Positions 9,491-18,233 of a stretch of DNA of 64,000 nt are shown here, one piece after another. Made by a program: the position numbers and the translations under genes. Below the pieces are notes generated by a model. It searched no databases and was not told the origin of the DNA. It was given only the letters and a program-made list of their open reading frames with translations. Numbering within the stretch: the stretch's first letter is position 1; the number at the start of each line of letters is the position of its first letter. Source of the DNA: Promethearchaeota archaeon (GTDB lineage Archaea > Asgardarchaeota > Lokiarchaeia > Sigyniarchaeales > SOKP01); NCBI GenBank assembly GCA_019058245.1, contig JAHPZJ010000006.1, positions 1 through 64,000 on the forward strand, read 5' to 3'.

Positions 9491-9671
9491 CTAAGATTTT
9501 TAATACGTCAATTTATGTCAACCTATAGTTTACATATCTTCATTTGTAAATAAAAATTTATCGTTTTTAATTAATAATCCCATTCGTATAATTGTTGAAA
9601 TTAATAAAGGTCTCTTCCGTTGAGTGTTAAAAAAAAGTGTAAAAAAAAGAAAAGAAAAAAAGTAAGAATAA

Positions 9672-9884
9672 TTATTTAATAGCTTGTTTAAATTGTTGGT
9701 TTTTAAGGTTTCTTAACCATTGTAGCAAGAATTCGTTTAATCGCTTTTTTGCTCGGAGATCAACAGTTCCATTCTCCAAATAGACTCTCTCATAGCCGAA
9801 TTTATCTTGATAAGTTAACGCCTCAACAGTAGGATTGTCCCAAGCATAATCAATGAAGGAAATTTGAGAGAAGAATTTCTCATC
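9672..9884 (-). pseudogene. C-terminal fragment of a transposase/integrase-like protein
   Basis: A reading frame of 70 codons runs on the minus strand from 9884 to a stop at 9672-9674, with a stop immediately upstream and no start codon. It encodes a convincing protein-like stretch containing FIDYAWDNPTVEAL, KFGYERVYLENGTVDL and LNEFLLQWLRN. The pattern AWDNPTVEA followed by YERVYLE is reminiscent of the C-terminal part of DDE (rve-type) integrases, though the usual RPH tail is absent. I treat it as a decayed mobile-element remnant. It abuts the GIY-YIG gene on the opposite strand, supporting an accessory island. The family assignment is weak; the fact that it is a gene fragment is better supported. 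Confidence 0.45.
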
Positions 9885-10000
9885 TTATCTTCCATTCCAT
9901 TGTTAATCAAAAGATTCAAGACAATACTATAGAATTTACTCAACTCGAGGATTCCCAAAGAGGAGAAATTCCTGTTGAAGTAATAGAAAATACCCATGCA

Positions 10001-10296
10001 ATGAAGCAATACTACAAAGAATTAGAGAGTTTTCAACGTTTACTTTCTCTGTCCGCTCAAGGTCTTGCATATCTGGATCCTTCAGGAGAGCCTAATTTGC
10101 AAAGAGCACAAGAAAAGAGGTACAAAGTAATGAGCCTTCTAGGAAAGTATTCCAAAAAATTACGAATTTTATTGGTCAGACGACTCTTGATTCTGATTGG
10201 GATTCTAGGATTTATGAATTCTACTATCCTGAGCATCGAGGGATTACTTTTGAAGAATATGATCAAGTTTTCCTCAAGAAAATTTGGAAAATTGGC
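10001..10296 (+). pseudogene. Out-of-frame N-terminal part of the GIY-YIG protein
   Basis: ATG 10001 opens a frame giving MKQYYKELESFQRL, later LQRAQEKRYKVMSLLGKYSK. At the six-A run 10154-10159 the coding signal leaves this frame and continues in the frame of the downstream GIY-YIG gene, as KITNFIGQTTLDSDWD and then IYEFYYPEH and KKIWKIGMYKKNY. One additional A would join the two into a single 482-residue protein spanning 10001-11448. This may be a genuine inactivating mutation, a slippage site or a homopolymer sequencing error. The frame is also open upstream to 9857 but without a standard start. Confidence 0.6.
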
Positions 10297-11448
10297 ATGT
10301 ACAAGAAGAATTATGTTTTTGGCATGATATATAAATGGACGAATACTAAATCTGGGGAATTTGGATATGAGGTTGATATGAGTAAAGTTGGTCGGACTGA
10401 GCAAAAATTGGGGACTAATAGATACCCTCCCGTATCAGGTATTTCACGGAGATTTGAATCGTATCTACGCAAGGCCATCAGACCTCAAAGTATTTATGAC
10501 ATAAATGAAGGGACAATAGAATATGATATGAGGTCGGTTTATGACGATGCAGGAGGGTCATTAGCTGGTGAGAAAGCCATTATTAATACTTTTAAGCTCG
10601 AAATAGTAGAGATTATGTTTATCTCAGAATCTTATAGTCAAGATAAGAGGGTTATTGAACAACTTGAAGACTTTTATATTAATAGGTTTGGTACGCATGT
10701 TCCAACGGGTTATAATATAGCGTCTGGTGCCTCGGGGGCGCATGTTGCGGAAGAAAAAGGAGGACATGGCACGAAAGAGTTTGTGAGAGTCCTTGATCAT
10801 TTAATATCTCACGGATTTGAATTTATTAAACTTGCTGATTATTTTGGTATGAGTGAAACTAGTCTTAGAGAATGGATTAAGGCTACTCATAGTGGTGAAG
10901 GATTTTCTGAGCTTCAAACTAAGTTTATTGAGGAAAAAATTAGGGAATTGGTATATGAAAGATTGATTCTACCAAAAGACCTAGAACCATATTTTAAAGA
11001 CCTTGATTGCGACGAAGTATTTCTTTATATGAAGAAGGTAGATAATGGTGAATTATTAAGGGGTATTATTGCGACATTAATTAGCATGGGTATTGCTCAT
11101 ATTGATTCTGGATATAGACATAAATATGTAAGTTATGAACCTTTAGCGGAATATATGGGACTAAGTAAGGCTTCAGCTTTAAGTTATTTTATCCAAAAAG
11201 AAATAGATGAGACTCTTTTTGATTTAGATTTGGACTTATATCTAAGACCTCTTGCATGGTATATGATTGAGAGTAGCACTGACGCCCTTGATTTATTGGA
11301 GAGTATTGGTTGGGGCTTGAGTGCGACTACGAAATCGTCGAGGCGGTGGCAGTTTGAAGACAATCAGAGAATTCAGAAGTTATTTGGCATGACATATGAA
11401 CGAGCCAAAATTCTATCTACGATTAGTTTCATTGGTGATTTTATTTAA
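10297..11448 (+). CDS. GIY-YIG nuclease domain protein (frameshifted at its N-terminus)
   Basis: The 383-residue readable part contains a GIY-YIG endonuclease domain. GMIYKWTN lies at residues 9-16, KVGRT at 30-34, Arg51/52 in an SRRFE helix, a Glu-containing EQLEDFYINRFGT near 121-133, and the closing GYNIASGASG at 138-147. That pattern is typical of homing-endonuclease-like and UvrC-like folds. The C-terminal 230 residues contain two helix-turn-helix-like stretches (KLADYFGMSETSLREW and LAEYMGLSKASALSYF) that may bind DNA. The Met at 10297 is only where the intact frame resumes; homologous coding extends upstream in another frame. It probably belongs to a mobile or defence-type island with the neighbouring fragment, LRR gene and methyltransferase. 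Confidence 0.75.
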   Translation: MYKKNYVFGMIYKWTNTKSGEFGYEVDMSKVGRTEQKLGTNRYPPVSGISRRFESYLRKAIRPQSIYDINEGTIEYDMRSVYDDAGGSLAGEKAIINTFKLEIVEIMFISESYSQDKRVIEQLEDFYINRFGTHVPTGYNIASGASGAHVAEEKGGHGTKEFVRVLDHLISHGFEFIKLADYFGMSETSLREWIKATHSGEGFSELQTKFIEEKIRELVYERLILPKDLEPYFKDLDCDEVFLYMKKVDNGELLRGIIATLISMGIAHIDSGYRHKYVSYEPLAEYMGLSKASALSYFIQKEIDETLFDLDLDLYLRPLAWYMIESSTDALDLLESIGWGLSATTKSSRRWQFEDNQRIQKLFGMTYERAKILSTISFIGDFI

Positions 11449-11533
11449 GGAATTAATAAGACTCTAAAGACTTTTATTTGAAAATTTTTTTTTTATATTA
11501 GAAGTTAAATAATAATTCTTTTTTTAAGATACA

Positions 11534-12418
11534 ATGGCAAGAAGTAGCGCTCGAATATTGGATGATGATGAGGAGTTAGACCTTTTAGATTTCATGTTAG
11601 AAGCGTGTGGTATTGATTCTACAGATTTTTCTTATGATGAGAGAGTTCTAACAAAAGAAAATATTGAAAAAAATTTTGATGTTCTTCTAAAGATGGTGGA
11701 AAACCGTTCTTTTCAAAGAGCTTCTTATTTCGTCATTGGTTATTTGATTCTAATCACCGGTATTAGAATATCAGATACTTTACGAAAGAATATATTACAT
11801 AACACACTCTTCTCGGCTGAGGAAGGTTGTTGGTTTGATAAGAAGCATAAAAACGAGCGGAAAATTTACCTCAAGGACTTTCAAGACAAGATTCAAACTC
11901 ATGGGGTCAAGCAAAGATTGCATCCTATAAGGTTAATATATTTTGGTGGGCAGCAAAATCTCTATACAGATAAAAGATCAGAAGTTATTATCGGTCTAAA
12001 GGAATTAAATGAGCGAAGCAGTTCAAAAGATACTTATGGCATTCGTCATATACTTCTACAAGGTGAAGGGTTGAGTGACTTCCCAGATTCACTTTTTAGC
12101 TTTATGAATTTGGAATCTTTGAGTTTAGAATATAATCTGATTAGATATATTCCCGAAGAAATCTCCAAGCTAACATCACTAAAGACACTATATTTAGATT
12201 ATAATGAATTTACAGCCTTTCCTGAATCTTTAATTAATCTCCCTTCTCTGGAGTTCCTAGCTTTAGATAACAATTTTATAAATAAATTACCAGAATCTAT
12301 TAAAGATTTCAAATTATTAAGAGAATTATTCATTAGAATGAATAAAATAAATGAAATTCCTTCCATCCTAAACAATGTTAATTTTAAAATTGAGAACAAA
12401 TTTTATAAGTATCCATAA
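11534..12418 (+). CDS. Leucine-rich-repeat protein
   Basis: Residues about 170-285 of this 294-residue protein contain four to five leucine-rich repeats of roughly 23 residues, for example LESLSLEYNLIRYIPEEI, LKTLYLDYNEFTAFPESL and LEFLALDNNFINKLPESI. This is the plant/Roc-like LxxLxLxxNxLxxIPxxI type. The N-terminal 165 residues are helical, with no recognised domain; residues 60-85 are quite hydrophobic (SYFVIGYLILITGI). LRRs make protein-protein interaction surfaces and are frequent in Asgard genomes. There is no signal peptide, so it is probably cytoplasmic. It lies 85 bp downstream of the GIY-YIG gene on the same strand; a functional link is unknown. Confidence 0.75.
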   Translation: MARSSARILDDDEELDLLDFMLEACGIDSTDFSYDERVLTKENIEKNFDVLLKMVENRSFQRASYFVIGYLILITGIRISDTLRKNILHNTLFSAEEGCWFDKKHKNERKIYLKDFQDKIQTHGVKQRLHPIRLIYFGGQQNLYTDKRSEVIIGLKELNERSSSKDTYGIRHILLQGEGLSDFPDSLFSFMNLESLSLEYNLIRYIPEEISKLTSLKTLYLDYNEFTAFPESLINLPSLEFLALDNNFINKLPESIKDFKLLRELFIRMNKINEIPSILNNVNFKIENKFYKYP

Positions 12419-12480
12419 GACTCCCCTAAAAATCTATCTATTCTTAAAAATAAGGAAAAGAATATGTAATATTGTTTAAT

Positions 12481-14424
12481 TTAACAATCATAATATTTTT
12501 TCAATAAATTATTTATGAGATATTCATCCAAATCAAATAACTGAAATAATAGCTTATCTATTGATGACTGAATACCATTAATATCATTCTCTCTTATTGC
12601 TGAAATAACCATTTCTTTTAATTCTTTATATTTAATAGAAGAATAATAATCCGATTTGACTATTTTCCTAATATTGTTTTCTATATTTTTATCAAATTTT
12701 TTAACTAGGGAGGAAGTAAGTGTCTTTATTAGTTCTATAATAGGCCCCTTTTTTTCATTTTTGAAATTATTTAGATTGGGTATTGGTAACCCATATTCAA
12801 GCTTAGTCTTACTTCTTTTTATAGAAATATTTTTTGCTTTAAATAAGAAACGTACAACTTTAGAATTTAAATAAGCAAGAGTGAATAGAATATCAATACC
12901 TTTGTGTAGGAATTTTGGCCACAAGAAATATGTATCAGATGTAGCATAATATGGACTAGTCGAATATCCAAAAATATTATCTTTTGAGATAAATTTAAAG
13001 AAGATTTTTTTGCCTTTATCATAATAAGGTTCAAGATCGATCAAATTATCTTTTTTTCTGGCTCCAAATTGACGAATAAAAGAACCTCTTCTTGGAAAAA
13101 ATATATAATTAGGATTTTCTTTAGCGTTTATTAAGATATTTCTTAATTCTTTTTCATATTGTAATATAAATTTTGATAAATTGGGATATTTTGATTTTAG
13201 TAAAAGATTTATTTTATCAGTATTTTGTGTCTTAAATTCAGCTTTATTAAAATAAATAACATAACCTACATAATCTTCATGATTGTACCCAAATGGCTCA
13301 ATAGATTTACTTTTATATATTTTTTTAAGTCGATTTTTTTCAAATTCATTAAGTTTTAATAATTCACCATTAATATGGATAAAAAAATCGTTATTTTGAA
13401 CAGATAACTCTTTTCCTTCAATTAAAATAAATATTGAATCTTTAATAAGAATCAGACCATTACGTATTATGAAATAATCGTTTAAAGTCGCAATTTCTCC
13501 ATTAATTCTACAAAAGTTTTCAATTTTATCTACAATAATTCGTACTTCATTTGGAAAAATTAAGTTCCAACTTTCATCTTTCTTTAAATCTTTATTTGTT
13601 AATGCTGATATATACCTTTCTGCATACCCTATTTTATTTTCTTTCGTAATTTCTTTGAAAACTTTTTCATTCAACGATTTTTCTTTATGGTTTATTCTAT
13701 TATTTCCAAATATTTGAATTATTTCGATCTTTTTGTTTACTTTTTGAAATTTTTCTTGTTCAGTCTTCTTTTGTAAAACAAAAATGCAATTATGTTGTCC
13801 TTTTGCTTCGTCAAATACTTTCAAGTGTGATAGATCTAAATATTGAAGTAAATAACACTCTTCTATGACATGTGGTTTAAGTAATTTTATACCTGTTTTT
13901 TGAGATTTTGTAATCCAATAGTTTGTGGTAATAAATGTCAAAATACCTCCCGGATTTAACTTTTCTATTCCTAAATGAATAAAGTAATAAAATAAATCCA
14001 TATTTCCTACAAAATATTCATCACATACAGAAAATTTTTTAGTATATTCTTGGAATATTGATGCATTATAATTTTGTCCTAAATAAGGTGGATTTCCTAT
14101 TATAATATCGAATTTTTCAGTTCTATCTGAGCCTAAAAAATTTTCAAATTTGAAATTTATATCAGGATAAGATTCCAAAAGACTCTCTTTTAAATTAACA
14201 TCCATTTCATATGCAGTTATATTGCAGAAGTTATTATCTATTAGGTATTTCAAGAAAATTCCTTCTCCTGCTGCTGGCTCTAACACTTTTAAAGTGCGAG
14301 GTTTTTTTCCAAAAACCTTGATAAAATCTAAAATATTGTTTACCATAAATTTAGCAATATAATTAGGAGTGAAGATTTGTCCAATCCTATTATTTTTTTT
14401 ATAATTAATGTTTTTTACTACCAT
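12481..14424 (-). CDS. Eco57I/TaqI-like N6-adenine DNA methyltransferase
   Basis: The 647-residue protein is a gamma-type N6-adenine methyltransferase. GQIFTP at 15-20 is the motif X-like start. LEPAAGEGIF at 48-57 is the AdoMet-binding motif I. DIIIGNPPY ends at 114, giving the catalytic NPPY motif IV. Residues beyond about 300 hold a large target-recognition region like that of TaqI/Eco57I proteins. No restriction endonuclease motif is obvious in it or in the adjacent genes, so it looks like an orphan methyltransferase. A type IIG enzyme with an unrecognised nuclease part is also possible, but the N-terminus starts almost directly with the methyltransferase. It closes the accessory stretch that includes the GIY-YIG and LRR genes. 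Confidence 0.85.
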   Translation of the reverse strand: MVVKNINYKKNNRIGQIFTPNYIAKFMVNNILDFIKVFGKKPRTLKVLEPAAGEGIFLKYLIDNNFCNITAYEMDVNLKESLLESYPDINFKFENFLGSDRTEKFDIIIGNPPYLGQNYNASIFQEYTKKFSVCDEYFVGNMDLFYYFIHLGIEKLNPGGILTFITTNYWITKSQKTGIKLLKPHVIEECYLLQYLDLSHLKVFDEAKGQHNCIFVLQKKTEQEKFQKVNKKIEIIQIFGNNRINHKEKSLNEKVFKEITKENKIGYAERYISALTNKDLKKDESWNLIFPNEVRIIVDKIENFCRINGEIATLNDYFIIRNGLILIKDSIFILIEGKELSVQNNDFFIHINGELLKLNEFEKNRLKKIYKSKSIEPFGYNHEDYVGYVIYFNKAEFKTQNTDKINLLLKSKYPNLSKFILQYEKELRNILINAKENPNYIFFPRRGSFIRQFGARKKDNLIDLEPYYDKGKKIFFKFISKDNIFGYSTSPYYATSDTYFLWPKFLHKGIDILFTLAYLNSKVVRFLFKAKNISIKRSKTKLEYGLPIPNLNNFKNEKKGPIIELIKTLTSSLVKKFDKNIENNIRKIVKSDYYSSIKYKELKEMVISAIRENDINGIQSSIDKLLFQLFDLDEYLINNLLKKYYDC

Positions 14425-14528
14425 CTGATCATAATATTAGTTTAAAAATCTAAATACTTGATGGTAGTTTATATTAAGGATAGTAGAAAGAAGAAAAATT
14501 TAGGAATTAGTTTTATTGGGAGATATGA

Positions 14529-16049
14529 TTAATGATGATGTTCATGTTGTTTCATTTTAATGTTAATTGGTTTCAAATTTCCGATTGCCCAACCTGTAAC
14601 TTCATTAAGAGAAGGGTGTATAACCATTGAATGATAGATAGGCATGAATGAACCCGCTTCTGGACATGTTCTTTGAATTTTAAGAAGGTCTCCATCATCC
14701 TTAGATTCAGGTAAACTACAAGTAAATCCTGCGTTCATCAAATATACAAATGGTTGGACTAATAGGGCTGCATGAGGACCAATAACATGTGCACCTAATA
14801 TTCTATAAGATTTATCAACAATTAATTTTACAAACCCATCATCTTCTTGACCAGGTTCATAACCCATTGCGAACCCTTTTGCTACTGTAGAATAATTTTT
14901 CATAGCTATGAAAATTTCATGCCCTTTTTCAATGGCTTCTTCTTGAGTCATTCCAACATGACCTATTTGTGGGTATGTAAATATTGCCCATGGAACTGCA
15001 GAATATTCTACTGATCTTTTTTGATTTTCAGGTCCAAAAATATTATTTGTACAAATTTCTGCTTCATAATTTGCTTTATGGCGAAATTGATAAAGTCCAT
15101 TAGCATCACCAATACACCATATATTCTTTTTGCTAGTTTCGAGATAAGAATTAGTTTTTATCCAACCTTTTTCATCAGTTTCAACACCAGTATTTTCAAC
15201 TTTTAAAAGATCTGCATTTGATTTTCGACCTGCTGCAATAAGAATTTCTTCTGCTTTTATTTCCTTTTCTTCACTTGTTTGTGTATTTTTTAATAAAACG
15301 ATTTTTTGTCCTTTCTTCTCATATACTTGTACTGCCTTTTCATTTAATAAAATATTCATATGCTTTCTAAAGTTTTTTTCTAAATGTCTACTGATTTCTG
15401 GTTCTTCCGTTACAACCAAACGCGGAAGCATTTCTACAATTGTTACACCAGTACCCATTGCCGAGAAGATATGAGCAAATTCTGCAGCTATAACACCACC
15501 ACCAATAATTATAAGACTCTTCCATGGTTTTTTAGGAAATTTTTTTCCAAAGAAGTTTTCATTTGTGATATATTCAATATTTTCAATTCCTTGAATTGGT
15601 GGTATGAAAGACCTTGCTCCTGAAGCTATTATAAACTTTTTACCTTTAAAATGAGCGAATTCTCTGTCAGATTCAGTATCCTTAACTATCATTTCGTAAT
15701 CTCCAGTAAATTCTCCGATACCCTTATAGACTTTTAAATTTGGGATTGTTGATAGCCCTTGTTCCATCATATTACTCTCATCGATTTGAGACCACATTCT
15801 TTCAGCAATTAAATCCCAATTGATATTTTCTACATTGAATTTAATTCCAACTTTTTGAGCATGCTGAGATTCTCGAATTAAATCAGCTGGATGGACCAGT
15901 ACTTTTGAGGGAATGCATCCTCTTGTTAAACATGTACCTCCCATTTTAGTATTTTCTATAAGAGCACATTTCATTCCCATTTGAATACCAACGTTTAAAA
16001 CACTTAATCCCACTCCACTACCAATTACCACAATGTCATATTTTTCCAT
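14529..16049 (-). CDS. Dihydrolipoyl dehydrogenase-like pyridine nucleotide-disulfide oxidoreductase
   Basis: The 506-residue flavoprotein has an FAD-binding GxGxxx motif at residues 10-15 and a redox-active disulfide Cys40-Leu-Thr-Arg-Gly-Cys45 in GGTCLTRGCIPSK. It also has a second Rossmann motif (GGGVIAAEF) for NAD(P)H and the second FAD motif IWCIGDANGLY. The dimerisation domain contains IHPSLNEV, which gives the His/Glu pair of the lipoamide dehydrogenase active site. This favours Lpd or a close relative over mercuric or glutathione reductase. No 2-oxoacid dehydrogenase or glycine-cleavage genes are next to it, so the true disulfide substrate is uncertain. The C-terminus ends in a His-rich HEHHH tail, which is unusual and might bind metal. 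Confidence 0.85.
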   Translation of the reverse strand: MEKYDIVVIGSGVGLSVLNVGIQMGMKCALIENTKMGGTCLTRGCIPSKVLVHPADLIRESQHAQKVGIKFNVENINWDLIAERMWSQIDESNMMEQGLSTIPNLKVYKGIGEFTGDYEMIVKDTESDREFAHFKGKKFIIASGARSFIPPIQGIENIEYITNENFFGKKFPKKPWKSLIIIGGGVIAAEFAHIFSAMGTGVTIVEMLPRLVVTEEPEISRHLEKNFRKHMNILLNEKAVQVYEKKGQKIVLLKNTQTSEEKEIKAEEILIAAGRKSNADLLKVENTGVETDEKGWIKTNSYLETSKKNIWCIGDANGLYQFRHKANYEAEICTNNIFGPENQKRSVEYSAVPWAIFTYPQIGHVGMTQEEAIEKGHEIFIAMKNYSTVAKGFAMGYEPGQEDDGFVKLIVDKSYRILGAHVIGPHAALLVQPFVYLMNAGFTCSLPESKDDGDLLKIQRTCPEAGSFMPIYHSMVIHPSLNEVTGWAIGNLKPINIKMKQHEHHH

Positions 16050-16135
16050 ATTTTCATTTTTATCTATATCATTTTTAAAGTTTATAGTAATAAAATAAAG
16101 AATATTTCCGCAGCAATTTATAAGGCTATAGATAA

Positions 16136-18010
16136 TTAGTGGTTAGATGGAATTAAAACTATAAAATTACTTCCTTGTTCATGATCACCTTTAATTCGAT
16201 CCTCAACCCAGATATCACCTTTATAAGTATCCATTATTTTTCTTACTAGTGATAATCCAAGCCCCATTCCCTTAGTTTTATAACGTTTTCGTAACCCTCT
16301 CTCGAATATTGAATTCTTCCGAAAGTCGGATATACCTTCTCCATTATCTTTAAATTGTATTTTGAGATAATTTTTATCTTCCTTGTTTTCTATACTAATA
16401 TCAATATTAATCTCAATATTGGGTTTATTATTGTATCTAACCGCATTAATTAAAATATTTTCAAACACGTCTAATAAAAAATTATTAGCAATTACGTGAG
16501 TTTTTTTAATAGGAGTATTCATTTGAATATCAATATTTCTGGTTTGAAAACTGGTTTTTATAAATTCAATTGCTTTAATTAATAAACCTATAGCATCAAC
16601 TTTTTCTAAAATTATCTCCGATTCATCAATTTCAGTTAGTTTTCTCATATTGGTTATTAACTTTTTCGCTCTATTTACTTGTTCATCTATTATTTCATAT
16701 AATTCTTTGATTTTGTTTAGTTTTTCAGGATTATTCAGATAAAGAGAACTAAGCTCAACTGAGGAGCTAATGTTCTGTAATATATTATTAATATCATGAG
16801 CAAAAATGTCTTTATAAAGATTTGCTTGATAATATGCTTTTTTATATTTTTCTTCTGAATTTTTTACTTTTTTTTCAGCAGTTTTTTCCTCTGTAATATT
16901 TAGAGTACTTTCAACCACAGAAATGATGTTATTATCATCATCTTTAACAGGATACCCTGAAACCGACCACATTCTCCCATCTGGTGTAGTCATTTCAGAT
17001 GTTTCTGGTTTTTTACTGGCAATACACATTTTTATAGGGCATCCTTCACAAGGTTCGTCTAAAACATTCCAAATTTGGTAACATTTACGTCCAATCAAGT
17101 CTTTTGGTTTCATATTTACTGAATCAGCAGCAGCTTTATTTGCCCATAGGATAGTATTATCTGTTGTTTGATAAACTATATGTTCTAAAAGACTTTCTAA
17201 AATAACTGATTTTTCATATTCAGATTTTTGTAGAGCATCCTCCATCTGTTTTTTTTCGGTGATATCAAGAAATGTTGCAAAAATAGCAGGCTTATCTTCA
17301 TAAGGAATTGTTCTTGAATAAACTTCAATCCATACCAATTCTCCTGATGGTTTAAGATAACGAAATTGAAACTGATCCATTGAATCCTTCTTTCCTTTTT
17401 GTTTTTTAATAATTTGTTTTTTAACGAATTCTTTATCATCTGGATGTACATGAGTTAATTGGCCTTCCAAATTCATATTCATTAGTTCCTTATAATCAAA
17501 TCCCGTTATCTCTGCAAGCTTTTGATTAGCAAAAATCATTTTATTTTCTTGAAGAATATATATTCCCATTAATGATTGATCTGCTAATGTACTAAATTTT
17601 AATTTAGATTCTTTTAATTCTTGTTCTTTTTCAACAATTTTTGTTATTGGTTCAAAAATAGCAACCACTTTTTCTGAGGGTAATTTATAGATATACATTT
17701 CAGTCCAACCAGAAATTCTCTCGTCTTTATAAAGAGATATTGGAAAGTGCTCTGATTTACCTGTTTTCCATACCCTTCTTAAAGCATCTATTAAACCAAA
17801 TTCTTCCAAACCGGGAAATACATCAATAATATTTTTATCAATAATATTTTTCCTAGTGCGTTTAAATAGATCTAAAGCTGCTCTATTCATCTGTTTGTAT
17901 ATAAAATCTTTCCCATTATTTATTGATTCATAAATTGTAACCGCAGAATTTATGTTTTCAAAGAGCTCCTTAAATACTTCCTCAGTTTGATAAAGTTCTG
18001 ATTCATTCAA
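16136..18010 (-). CDS. PAS-domain sensor histidine kinase
   Basis: This 624-residue soluble kinase has three PAS-like domains in the first 385 residues (about 8-125, 132-260 and 268-380). The second includes the PAC-like tail ATFLDITEKKQME. A phospho-acceptor helix contains FAHDINNILQNI near 415, and a HATPase_c domain has an N-box (ENILINAVRYNN), a G1 box DNGEGI and a G2 box GMGLGLSLV. I see no membrane segment, so it probably senses an internal signal. The third PAS has several Cys (EGCPIKMC), which could hold a cofactor or redox switch. There is no cognate regulator next to it; the orphan receiver at 4775 is the only one in the window. Confidence 0.9.
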   Translation of the reverse strand: MNESELYQTEEVFKELFENINSAVTIYESINNGKDFIYKQMNRAALDLFKRTRKNIIDKNIIDVFPGLEEFGLIDALRRVWKTGKSEHFPISLYKDERISGWTEMYIYKLPSEKVVAIFEPITKIVEKEQELKESKLKFSTLADQSLMGIYILQENKMIFANQKLAEITGFDYKELMNMNLEGQLTHVHPDDKEFVKKQIIKKQKGKKDSMDQFQFRYLKPSGELVWIEVYSRTIPYEDKPAIFATFLDITEKKQMEDALQKSEYEKSVILESLLEHIVYQTTDNTILWANKAAADSVNMKPKDLIGRKCYQIWNVLDEPCEGCPIKMCIASKKPETSEMTTPDGRMWSVSGYPVKDDDNNIISVVESTLNITEEKTAEKKVKNSEEKYKKAYYQANLYKDIFAHDINNILQNISSSVELSSLYLNNPEKLNKIKELYEIIDEQVNRAKKLITNMRKLTEIDESEIILEKVDAIGLLIKAIEFIKTSFQTRNIDIQMNTPIKKTHVIANNFLLDVFENILINAVRYNNKPNIEINIDISIENKEDKNYLKIQFKDNGEGISDFRKNSIFERGLRKRYKTKGMGLGLSLVRKIMDTYKGDIWVEDRIKGDHEQGSNFIVLIPSNH

Positions 18011-18233
18011 TAAGATTTACCCTGTAGATTTAATAAATTCCTATGGCCCTCCATAGATAGATCAATCGAATTTCTTTTTGGATAATTGATAATTTACTTT
18101 TATTAAAACAAATAAATAGTCTACTAATTATATTTAAATTTATGTGATAAGTATTGATTTTGAACATTTTCATATAGATTTTATAAAATTTGAGTATAAA
18201 ATTAAAAAAATTAAAAAAAATTAAGCTTAATAT

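Noticed and set aside
9640..9662. A-rich low-complexity run as a repeat element
   Set aside because: Simple poly-purine composition with no unit structure.
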